Source: Sphingobium xanthum (GTDB lineage Bacteria > Pseudomonadota > Alphaproteobacteria > Sphingomonadales > Sphingomonadaceae). From it: 64,000 nt of DNA. The stretch spans positions 1 to 64,000 of the forward strand of contig NZ_JAHKKS010000010.1 of assembly GCF_019737615.1 (NCBI RefSeq). Direction: 5' to 3'. The notes beneath the pieces were generated by a model, which had not been told where the DNA came from, did no database searches, and saw only the letters and a program-made list of their open reading frames with translations. Below, one piece after another: positions 34,655-42,900 of this stretch (its first letter is position 1; every line of letters begins with the position of its first letter). A program made the position numbers and the translations under genes.

Positions 34655-35397
34655 TGGCCAAGAAGCGGCTGGACCAGCTGCTGGTGGAGCGTGGCCTCGT
34701 GGAGAGCCGGACGCGCGCGCAGGCGCTCATCATGGCGGGCAATGTGCTGGTCGGCGATCGGCCGGTCGACAAGCCGGGCCAGGGCGTGGCCGAGGATGCG
34801 GCGATTTCGCTCAAGGGCAAGGATCATCCCTGGGTTTCGCGGGGTGGCTTGAAACTCGATCATGCGCTGGCGCAGTTCGGGTTGGACGTCACCGGCATGG
34901 TCGGCCTCGATGTCGGCAGCTCGACCGGCGGCTTTACCGACGTGCTGCTGACGCGCGGCGCGGCGCGGGTCTATGCGGTGGACAGCGGCACAAACCAGCT
35001 CGCCTGGAAACTGCGGCAGGACCCGCGCGTCATCGTCCACGAGCAAACCAGCGCGCGCATCCTGACCGACGCCCATATCCCGGAGCCGATCGACATCATC
35101 GTGTGCGATGCGAGCTTCATCAGCCTCGCCAAGGTTCTGGAGCGGCCGCTGAGCTTCGCCGCCGATCCCGCTCTGCTCGTGGCGCTCATCAAGCCCCAAT
35201 TCGAGGCCGGGCGGGCCGATGTCGGCAAGGGCGGGGTGGTGCGCGATCCCGCTGTCCACGAGCGCGTCTGCGAAGATGTCCGGAAATGGGTCACCGGCCT
35301 GCCGGGCTGGCAGGTTCTGGGCATCGCGCAGAGCCCGATCACCGGGCCGGAAGGCAATGTCGAGTTCCTGATCGCGGCACGGCGCTCAGACCGGTGA
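34654..35397 (+). CDS. tlyA: TlyA-family rRNA 2'-O-methyltransferase / haemolysin A
   Basis: A 247-residue protein with an S4 RNA-binding domain (about 1-60: KRLDQLLVERGLVESRTRAQALIM starts it) and a SAM-dependent FtsJ-like methyltransferase domain with LDVGSSTGGFTDVLL as motif I, and VCDASFISL and IKPQFEAGR carrying the Lys-Asp-Lys-type residues. TlyA methylates ribose in 16S and 23S rRNA and affects capreomycin sensitivity. Translation is coupled to dsbD by a one-base stop/start overlap. Confidence 0.92.
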   Translation: MAKKRLDQLLVERGLVESRTRAQALIMAGNVLVGDRPVDKPGQGVAEDAAISLKGKDHPWVSRGGLKLDHALAQFGLDVTGMVGLDVGSSTGGFTDVLLTRGAARVYAVDSGTNQLAWKLRQDPRVIVHEQTSARILTDAHIPEPIDIIVCDASFISLAKVLERPLSFAADPALLVALIKPQFEAGRADVGKGGVVRDPAVHERVCEDVRKWVTGLPGWQVLGIAQSPITGPEGNVEFLIAARRSDR

Positions 35398-35510
35398 TTT
35401 CGTCGCAATTTCGCGCTTGCGAACATCGCGTCCGCGCCGCAAAGCCATGTCTGTGATGTGGGGATCGAGCGGTGGGGGATTCGCATGAAGCCTAGTCGTG
35501 GGGTGCAGGC

Positions 35511-36059
35511 ATGAACGAGATTGCCTCGCAGGGTCAGTTGCGGCTGGCGTTCCTCCGCTGGGCATTGGTCACCGTGCCGGCCATCGAGTTTCTCGGCATG
35601 GTCTCGGGCTTTCTCTCCAACAGCGGCTACGGCAATCGCTGGTTCGCAGCGCTGGTGAAGCCGGATCTGACACCGCCGGGCTGGGTGTTCGCGACTGTCT
35701 GGCCGACGCTCTACCTGCTGATGGGCCTAGCGCTCGCCATCGTCATCCATGCGCGCGGGGCGCGGGGGCGGGGACTCGCGATCATGCTGTTCATCGTCCA
35801 GCTCGTCTGCAACTTCGCCTGGTCGCCTTTGTTCTTCGCCGCGCATGAAGCGACCCTGGCCTTCTATCTGCTGCTGGTCATCCTCGTCCTCGCGACCGTG
35901 ACGACCGTGCTGTTCGGCCGCATCCGCGCGCTCGCAGCCTGGCTGATGGTGCCGTATCTGGTGTGGCTCGGCTTCGCGAGCGGCCTCGCTTACGATATCG
36001 ATCGCATGAATCCCGGCGCCGAAAGCCTTGTGCCGTCGGCTATCAGCACCCAAATCTGA
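35511..36059 (+). CDS. tspO: TspO/MBR-family membrane protein
   Basis: A 182-residue five-helix membrane protein. W..LVKPDLTPPGWVFATVWPTLYLLMGLA and FAWSPLFFAAHE hold the conserved Trp, Pro and Asn residues of TspO/translocator protein. It binds porphyrins and cholesterol-like ligands and in alphaproteobacteria modulates pigment gene expression. The N-terminus (MNEIASQG...) is about 15 residues longer than usual but the first helix follows directly. Confidence 0.88.
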   Translation: MNEIASQGQLRLAFLRWALVTVPAIEFLGMVSGFLSNSGYGNRWFAALVKPDLTPPGWVFATVWPTLYLLMGLALAIVIHARGARGRGLAIMLFIVQLVCNFAWSPLFFAAHEATLAFYLLLVILVLATVTTVLFGRIRALAAWLMVPYLVWLGFASGLAYDIDRMNPGAESLVPSAISTQI

Positions 36060-36098
36060 CCATGTGCCGCCAGCGGGGCGGCGAAGGAACATCGACCC

Positions 36099-36389
36099 AT
36101 GCAGAGTGAGAATCGCTTTTTCGACGATCTTTCGAAGATCATCAACGGTGCCGCCGGCACTGTCGCCGGCATGACGCGCGAGTTCGAGAGCAATGCGCGG
36201 GAACGCGCCAAGGAATGGATCGGCGGGCTGGAATTCGTCAGCCGCGAGGAATTCGAGGCCGTGAAGGCGATGGCCGCGCAGGCGCGCGAGCAGGTCGCGG
36301 CACTCGAGGCGCGCCTGGCCGTTCTGGAAGGCAATGCGCCGGCTCCAGCGCAGAAAGCCAAAGCGAAAAGCAGCAAGCCCGCCGAGTAA
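36099..36389 (+). CDS. ubiK: UbiK/BMFP accessory factor
   Basis: A 96-residue protein with the BMFP/UbiK pattern: a short amphipathic N-terminus (ENRFFDDLSKIINGAAGT), then a coiled-coil (about 45-78: VSREEFEAVKAMAAQAREQ, VAALEARLAVLEG) and a lysine-rich tail. UbiK trimerises and assists the aerobic ubiquinone-synthesis complex. The tail (QKAKAKSSKPAE) is low in complexity. Confidence 0.88.
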   Translation: MQSENRFFDDLSKIINGAAGTVAGMTREFESNARERAKEWIGGLEFVSREEFEAVKAMAAQAREQVAALEARLAVLEGNAPAPAQKAKAKSSKPAE

Positions 36390-36413
36390 TAATTTCCCCG
36401 GCGCGCCAACCGG

Positions 36414-36433
36414 TTATCCACAGCTTATCCACG
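36414..36433. promoter_or_regulatory. Tandem DnaA-box matches
   Basis: TTATCCACA (36,414-36,422) is the perfect DnaA box, and TTATCCACG (36,425-36,433) is a one-mismatch copy in the same orientation, 11 bases apart (one helical turn). They lie in the 183-base gap between ubiK and the YbjN gene. No AT-rich unwinding element, dnaA or parA genes are near, so an origin is unlikely; DnaA-regulated transcription or titration is possible. Confidence 0.4.
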
Positions 36434-36572
36434 ATCTCATGAACAAAAGCGGGACGGAAGCCGATTGTGCGGATGCCCAAAGCTTTTCGCCGCATTGCGG
36501 TCGTGCTAGGAGAGGGCGTCCGGGGCCATTGGCGATGGATCGCCTTCTAGATGTGGACAGACGGTTTTTGAG

Positions 36573-37079
36573 ATGATCGACCGGGACGGATATACCATCG
36601 GCGAACAGGAAGCCGAGCCGATCGACATGCTGTCGGCCTATTTCGAAGCGCACGAATGGCCGTTCGAGCATGTCGGCGAGGACGAGATCGTTGCGCGGCA
36701 TCGCGGCAGCTGGACGGAATATGAAGTCCGCGCGATCTGGCGCGATGACGACATGGTGCTCCAGCTCCTCGTCATGCCGGACATTCGCGTGGCGGACGAC
36801 AAGCGTCTGGCGATCTGCGAAACCATCGCGCTTATCAACGAACAGCTCTGGCTTGGCCATTTCGAGCTCTGGTCGAGCAGCAGCACCCTGCTGTTCCGGC
36901 ACGGCGCATTGCTGGGGTCGAGCGGATCGCTGACGCTCGATCAGGCCCAGCTTCTGGTCGAGAGCGCGATCGACGAGTGCGAGCGCTTCTACCCGGTCTT
37001 CCAGTTCGTGCTGTGGGGCGGCAAGAACCCCAATGAAGCCATGGCGGCGAGCCTCATCGAGACGCATGGCGAAGCCTGA
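36573..37079 (+). CDS. YbjN-domain protein
   Basis: A 168-residue soluble protein with the YbjN fold (related to type III secretion chaperones): PIDMLSAYFEAHEWPFEHVGEDEIVAR, LQLLVMPDIRVADDKRLAICETIALINEQLWLGHFE. YbjN proteins influence stress tolerance and motility; the mechanism is not known. It overlaps proC by 14 bases, so the two are co-translated. Confidence 0.88.
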   Translation: MIDRDGYTIGEQEAEPIDMLSAYFEAHEWPFEHVGEDEIVARHRGSWTEYEVRAIWRDDDMVLQLLVMPDIRVADDKRLAICETIALINEQLWLGHFELWSSSSTLLFRHGALLGSSGSLTLDQAQLLVESAIDECERFYPVFQFVLWGGKNPNEAMAASLIETHGEA

Positions 37080-37902
37080 ACGGGCCATCGCCTGGCCGGA
37101 TCGACTGCTTTTCATCGGTTGCGGCAATATGGCCGGCGCGATGCTTGCGCGCTGGCTGGACTGTGGCCTGCCGCCCGAGCGCGTGACGGTCGTGCGGCCA
37201 AGCGGCAAGGCCGTTGCCGAGGGCGTGAACGTACTCACGCAACTGGATGGACCGGTGGCGGAAGGGACGTTGGTCCTGCTGGGCTTCAAGCCACAGCAAC
37301 TCGGTGAGATCGCGCAAACCCTAGCTCCGTTGCTCAGTGGTGCGACCTTGTTCTCGATCCTCGCGGGCGTGCCGGTCGCGCAATTGCGCGATGCCTTCCC
37401 GCAGAGCGGCACGATCCTGCGCTGCATGCCGAACCTGCCGGTGCGGATCGGCAAAGGCGTCTCGATCCTGCATGGCGACGTCGATGCGTCCGCCGTGCAG
37501 CGCGAGCAGACGGAGGCGCTGTGCGCGCCGCTCGGGCTGGTCGAATGGCTGGACGACGAAGCGCTGTTCGATGCGGCAACGGCGGTGGCCGGCTGCGGCC
37601 CGGCCTTCGTCTATCGCTTCATCGATGCGCTGGCCGCGGCCGGGCGCAATCTCGGCCTCGGTGACGCGGCTTCGGCGCGCATGGCGCTGGTGATGGTCGA
37701 AGGCGCGGCGATCAGTGCCGCCGCAAGCGACATTCCGCCCGATGCGATGGCCGATGCCGTCGCCAGCAAGGGCGGCATGACGCGCGAGGGACTGGATGTG
37801 CTCGATCGCCCAGACGGGCTGGCGTTCCTGATCGACCAGACCTTGCGGGCCGCGCGGGATCGCGGCGTGGCGCTGGCGGCGCTGTCGCGCAAGGCGGATT
37901 AG
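37066..37902 (+). CDS. proC: Pyrroline-5-carboxylate reductase
   Basis: A 278-residue enzyme completing proline synthesis (P5C + NADPH to proline). LLFIGCGNMAGAML is the Rossmann motif. LRCMPNLPVRIGKG and VAGCGPAFVYRFIDAL are ProC signatures, and the C-terminal dimer helix has VASKGGMTREGL. It starts inside the YbjN gene at ATG 37,066 (reading MAKPERAI). It is the biosynthetic counterpart of putA at 6.6-10.3 kb. Confidence 0.94.
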   Translation: MAKPERAIAWPDRLLFIGCGNMAGAMLARWLDCGLPPERVTVVRPSGKAVAEGVNVLTQLDGPVAEGTLVLLGFKPQQLGEIAQTLAPLLSGATLFSILAGVPVAQLRDAFPQSGTILRCMPNLPVRIGKGVSILHGDVDASAVQREQTEALCAPLGLVEWLDDEALFDAATAVAGCGPAFVYRFIDALAAAGRNLGLGDAASARMALVMVEGAAISAAASDIPPDAMADAVASKGGMTREGLDVLDRPDGLAFLIDQTLRAARDRGVALAALSRKAD

Positions 37903-38379
37903 GTCGCAGCATCATAGAAGCCGACAGTTCGGACACGACGCCATTGCTGCTCTTAGCCCCTCCTCTTCAGAGGAGGGGTTGGGGTGGTGCTGCAACGGTC
38001 CGGTTGATCGCTACGCGAGCGATGCTGGCGCATCGCCACCACCCCCTAACCCCTCCTCTGAAGAGGAGGGGCGATGGCCGCTCTCACCCCAAATCAGCCG
38101 TTGGAGAATATCGCGCCTTCTCCGCAAAGCGGACGTTGCGCTGATTCAGTTTTATCGGTTCGCGATTGGCTTGTCTCGACAACCCATTCGCGAGAAGCGG
38201 GGCATAGCGCGCTGAAAATCGCTGTCCTACGGCTCTCATCCGATGGCACTCCGGCCACGCTCTTTCTCAGGTCCGGCAATCCCTTTCCCGCCGCCGGTGC
38301 GGAGGCGGTAAAAACGGGTTCGATAGTGTGACCTTCGTGTGACCTTTCGCTTAGGGGCCGGGGACAATCTGGATCCGAC
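37903..38379. other. 477-base gap with a palindrome pair, otherwise featureless
   Basis: The first 170 bases hold the inverted palindrome unit (annotated separately). From about 38,072 to 38,379 I see no gene with recognisable similarity or a convincing ribosome site. It lies between the convergent proC and MarR genes. Confidence 0.6.
37955..38071. repeat. Inverted pair of GAGGAGGGG palindromes
   Basis: Palindromes (arms CCCCTCCTCTTC and GAAGAGGAGGGG type) at about 37,956-37,978 and 38,050-38,070 face each other. TTGGGGTGGTG and CACCACCCCCTAA shoulders point inward and pair with each other. The layout equals the unit at 138-236, with a sequence variant of the arm. It may be the terminator between convergent genes. 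Confidence 0.75.
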
Positions 38380-38886
38380 CTAACGCTTGGCCCTGATCTG
38401 CAGGCTCGCGACCATCCGCTGATCCTCGCCGTCCAGCAGATTTTCGAGCACACGCCAGAAGCCCGTGACCGAGCCCTGGCCGGCGGTCGAATAAGCGCTC
38501 GCCATGCGTTCGCGCATCGCATCGAACAGGGCGGTCTCGACCGTCTCGCCGGCCGCAGTCAGCCGCAGCAGGCGCTGACGCCGGTCGCGAAGGCCGGGGC
38601 TGGTCTCGACGAGGCCGCGCTCGACCAGCTCGTCCAGCACGCGGCCGAGCGATTGCTTGGTGATCCCGAGCAGGCGAATCAGCGTGGAGACGGTGAGATC
38701 GGGCTGGCGGGCGATGAAATAGAGCGAGCGCTGATGCGCGCGGCCAAGCCGGTGCTGGTCGAGGACCGGATCCATGACCTGCGCGAGCGCTGCATGGCCG
38801 AACTGGAGCAGCTCGATCCCGCGCCGGATTTCCTCCTCGCGCAGGAACAGCGGGGACGCGGCGGGACTGGGTGCGGTGCTGGCCAT
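38380..38886 (-). CDS. MarR-family regulator
   Basis: A 168-residue winged-helix regulator: dimerisation helices about 18-50 (ELLQFGHAALAQVMDPVLDQ), wing domain about 55-115 with LTVSTLIRLLGITKQSLGRVL and a basic wing SPGLRDRRQRLLRLT. It resembles PetP, a MarR protein that lies with petR in photosynthetic alphaproteobacteria, but no petR partner is visible. ATG 38,886 is preceded by AAGGAG. Its upstream region carries the start of the convergent-facing tRNA gene about 120 bases on. Confidence 0.87.
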   Translation of the reverse strand: MASTAPSPAASPLFLREEEIRRGIELLQFGHAALAQVMDPVLDQHRLGRAHQRSLYFIARQPDLTVSTLIRLLGITKQSLGRVLDELVERGLVETSPGLRDRRQRLLRLTAAGETVETALFDAMRERMASAYSTAGQGSVTGFWRVLENLLDGEDQRMVASLQIRAKR

Positions 38887-39007
38887 GGCGCGCTCCTTAG
38901 CCGATCGGCGGGCGGCTGAAAATGCGCGTGAAGAGCGTGTGCCGCTATGCTTGGCTTTTGCGGCAAGGGCGCTATATGACCGCCTCCGGCGCGATGCGCC
39001 GCGATGC

Positions 39008-39082
39008 TGGGGCGTCGCCAAGCGGTAAGGCAGCGGCTTTTGATGCCGCCATTCGCAGGTTCGAATCCTGCCGCCCCAGCCA
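39008..39082 (+). tRNA. tRNA-Gln (anticodon TTG)
   Basis: A complete 75-base tRNA including an encoded CCA. The acceptor arms TGGGGCG (39,008-39,014) and CGCCCCA (39,072-39,078) pair perfectly. D-arm, a CTTTTGATG anticodon loop with TTG and a GTTCGAATC T-loop are all present. It lies 80 bases from the distal end of the contractile-system cluster. Confidence 0.95.
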
Positions 39083-39162
39083 TCGTGCCCTGCGGCAGAG
39101 AAAACCATGCCCACGGCGGCCAGCGGTTCACGACCGACGCTGAGGAGGGCAGCTCGCTACGT

Positions 39163-39915
39163 CTATCCGACTGCGCCCATCAGGCGATCTTCTCGCGCGC
39201 GGGTCGTCCTGCTGACCAGCGCGAGCGCGCAGGCCGAGTCCGGCGGAATCGTGATAACCCGACGCAGTGCCACGAGCGGACCGTGCGTCGTGTGAGACAG
39301 CTCGAAAGCCACGAGGCGATTTTGCCATCGTTCGATCAGCAGCCCCGCCCAGGCGAAGGCGCGCTGCTCAGCCAGTTGCGAAGGCGGCGTTCCGGCAGAC
39401 AGCGGCTCCGGCGCCGCCCAGCCGGCTGCAACGCGCAGGGCCATGCAGGGCGGGACGATGCCGTCTTCCTCGTCCGGCAAGGGGATGCGGCCCATGAGGC
39501 AGCGCACGCCGTCGCGCTCGCCATAGGGCAGGTCCGGCCATTGGAACAGCAGATGGCCCAGTTCATGCGCGATCATCGCGGCGCGCGCGCCGGCTGGCAC
39601 GAGCGCATAGGCTTCGCCGCCGCGAAAGGTCCAGGCGTGCGGGCGCGCGCTCTTCGGGCCGAGGAACAAGGTCGGCATGCGCGCGCCGAAACGGCCGAGA
39701 AGCGCGCGAATGACCACGGGCGCTTCGGTCAGCCGCGTCCGCTCGGCCGGCGAAAGATCGCGGACCGCGCCCGCATCCAGCAGATCGATGGTCCCACTGC
39801 CGAGCGCCTCGTACCAGCGCAGCACGCGCGCTACCCGGCTCAGGTCGTAATCGCTCACCAAAGCGACGACGCGCAGCTGCAGCGCTCGCGCCGTGCCACT
39901 CAAGAAAAGGTCCAT
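39163..39915 (-). CDS. HELGH metallopeptidase (M6-like)
   Basis: A 250-residue protein with IAHELGHLLFQWPDLPYG: HELGH at 117-121 supplies two zinc His ligands and the catalytic Glu. Downstream CLMGR, then MALRVAAGWAAP, resembles the LM-G and A-K-LGW segments of M6 (immune inhibitor A-like) peptidases. The spacing of a third ligand is one residue off the M6 pattern, so the family is tentative. No signal peptide is evident. The start ATG 39,915 follows GAGGA and overlaps the giant gene by 16 bases, so it is the last gene of the contractile cluster. It could mature the giant protein or be a delivered effector; both are inference. Confidence 0.75.
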   Translation of the reverse strand: MDLFLSGTARALQLRVVALVSDYDLSRVARVLRWYEALGSGTIDLLDAGAVRDLSPAERTRLTEAPVVIRALLGRFGARMPTLFLGPKSARPHAWTFRGGEAYALVPAGARAAMIAHELGHLLFQWPDLPYGERDGVRCLMGRIPLPDEEDGIVPPCMALRVAAGWAAPEPLSAGTPPSQLAEQRAFAWAGLLIERWQNRLVAFELSHTTHGPLVALRRVITIPPDSACALALVSRTTRAREDRLMGAVG

Positions 39916-42900
39916 TCCTCGACGAGGCTGCCGTCTTGCAGACGGCGGTATCCCCATGGCGTGCCGCCCGTCACGGAAATGCCGAAGCGCACGATATAGA
40001 CGAGCTCGGACGTCGCACTGGCCGCTGCGACCCGTTCGACCGCCGCATCATTGGCCGACGCCTTGCCGCCGTCGCTTCGCAGGTTCAGCCCATAGCGCCC
40101 CAACGGCAGGTGGATGAAGGTGACCGGATCTCCGGATGCGGAATCGATCGGATGGCGCAGCCAGCCCCAGTCGTCGAGCGCTGCCGGATCGAAGTCCGGC
40201 ACATGGCTTCGCGCGACCCGCACGGTGCGGATCTCTGCCGTTCGCCTGAGATCGCAGGAGGGATCGAGCGCGCGTTCCGGCGTCAACCAGGGGCGATCCT
40301 GATCGGGATCGACCGGCTTCAGCTCCGTCCCGTTCACCTTGAGGGTCAGTGGATCCACGGTACTTTCGATGAACAGGATGCCGTCGAAGAAGCCGGCGAC
40401 GCCGATCTGGTTTGCGCCGGCCAGGGCGAATTGCTGATTGAGCTTCTCCGCGAGCTTGTCCGGCGTGTCATTGACGGCGACCTGGATCGTGACGTTGCCC
40501 TTCGTGCTTTCGAGCCGCCATTCGGCCGGGGATGCGGCTGCGCCACGCCGGCCGGCGAAGCCTGCAAGCAGATCCTTGCCCGCCTCGGCGCTGCCGGCAT
40601 CCGGCCAGCCGCGCGCCGCAAGGCTGATGCCGGCGCCGAGCAGGACGTCGGCAACCGCGCGGGTCGGCCCGGCTGCCGGTAGGTTGACCGCGCCCAGCGT
40701 GCCCGCGCGCTGTGTCTCGACGACGATCGCACCGTCGGGGAAGAGACGTGCCGTGCCGACTCCTGTGGGTGCGATCGCGGCATTGATCCGGTCGGCGATC
40801 TGCTGCGCGGTGTAGCTGCCGTTGGGGAAGGACACGCTGACCAACGTCGGCGCCAGCACGGTGGAGGCGGGCAGGGCGGCATTGAACTCGATCGGCAGGT
40901 CTCCATTGAGCGTGAGCGGCCCGGCAAACGGCGGAATGACGACCGCCGCGCGGCAAGCCGGCGCCTGGACTTCGTCGGTCGGAAAGGCCGGCCCCCGCCC
41001 GGCATGCTCGATGCACTGGAGCGATGAGGCCAGGCCGACCGTCTTGCTCTCCAGCCGCATGAACAGGTCTTTTTCCGCACCCTTCGAGCGGGCGCCATAG
41101 ACGTTTGCGGCGATGGCCGCCGTGGTCGCTTTCGAGACGGCGGACCTTGCGGCCACCGGACCCGGCCGCACTGTCGCGAGGCGGGCGGCCCGCTCGAACA
41201 TTGCGAGAAGCTCGGCGCGTGTGACGGCCGCCGCATCGGCGACATCGCCCGTTCCGCTCGCTTCCAGCGTTGCCGCGCCGGCCGCCGCGTTTTCCACGGC
41301 CAGGCCGAGCAGCCCGGCCAGCTCAAGAGGGCCGGCGCGCAGCCGCCATCCGCTCCCGGCGCCTTCGGTCTCGATGTGGAGCAGCGGCGTCGGGAATGTC
41401 GGCTTCTTGACGGAGGCGGTCTGATCGACGACCCACGCCCGGACGCCTGGCACGGCCGCGTTGATCGCGGCCGCGACGTTCGTGGCTGCGGCGACCTCCG
41501 TCTCGAGGCCGGGAAGCGCCTCGACGAGATCGAGCGGTGAAAGATCGACATCGTAGCTGCGCGCCGTGCCGCCGGGCGACTGGACCTCGATCGTGAGATG
41601 CCGCGTTCCCGGCATGAGGGGCGTGACGCCGCGCACGCCCTGCAGCACGGCAGGCTGTGCATGCAGCGTGATTTGCGTGCCGCCGACCTGATTGGTCACG
41701 GGATGATTGAGCTTGACGGCCATGCGTAGCGCCGTCCCGTTCCATGCATAGGTGGCGCCGCCGACCGAAGAGACGATGGAGGCGCTGGGGGCGGCCGCGG
41801 CGAGGCCAAACGGATCGCCGCCGGCATCGCGCGTGCAGGCAATTTGCCATCCCCCGGTGGTGGAAAGCGTGAAGGCCGCTCCTGGTCCGCCGTCGGCGAT
41901 CGTGAGGATCGAGGGGTCCAGATCCCCGGTTTCCGTGGGCGGCGCTGCGAATTGCCAGGCTGCGCTGGCCGCCGGGTCGTCCGGCATGAGCGCCAGGCCG
42001 TCGCGGTTCTTCGCATCCTTGGTCAGGAAGCCGATGCGCCGGATGTCGGTTGCCGAGACGGGGCGCAGGAATCCCATCTGCTTGAGGCCGGTCGAATCGG
42101 TGAGGCTGACAGGCGCCGGGACCGACGAGCCGGAAGGGGGCGGCGGTGGCGGCTCGCCCCGGAAGGCATCGCGCAAGGCAAGTCGGTAGCTCAGCCGCAC
42201 GGTGCAATCGGCCAGGCCTGCGGCGATCAGCTCGGCGACGGCCGCTACGCTGGTCTGCGTGCCGTCGAAGACGATCTCGACCGGTGCCGCGCCATTGACG
42301 GCCACGGCAAGGCGATCGCCCGCCCTGGGCAAATCGCTCAGCAAAGGCAGCTCTAGCCGAGCCCGCTCGGTATCGAGCGGAACGCGCACGCGCGCGCCAT
42401 CGATCAGGAAATCGACCCAGCTCATGCCGAGCAGCCGCACGGGACCGGCGATCGGCTCGGTCTGCAGTTGGACGCCGGGCGTGGCGACCGGTGTGAAGGT
42501 GAATGCAGGGGACGGACCTGCGAGCTGGAAATCGTCAATGCTGATTGTGTGACCGGCGCCCACGCTGACGACGATCCTGTCGCCATTGACGGTCGCGGCT
42601 GGCGTCACGACGGCCGGATCATAGGGGAGGGTCGCCGCTGCTTGCGCGAGCTCGATCTGCCGCGCCAGCTGCGCCAGCGCGATGGCGCTGCAGCTGACAA
42701 GGCCATTGCCGGTCGGCGAGGTCCCGGCCAGCGCAGCCAATCGCAGGCCGGGATCGCCATTGGCCAGCTTCTTTTCGATGGCGATGGTGGCATCCGTCCC
42801 GCCGTCGATCGTCTCGACGATGATATCGCCGCCTTCGTCCGAGGCGCGCACGCCCTCGGCCTGGAGGTTGATCCGCCGCGCGATGAGCGTTGCCGTCGTG

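Noticed and set aside
36390..36572. Replication origin
   Set aside because: Two DnaA boxes but no AT-rich element or replication genes; gap is only 183 bases.
3105..38071. CRISPR array
   Set aside because: Palindromes are dispersed in single or paired copies without regular spacers.
38074..38331. Small open frame between proC and MarR
   Set aside because: Overlaps no family, lacks a ribosome site and starts in the repeat.
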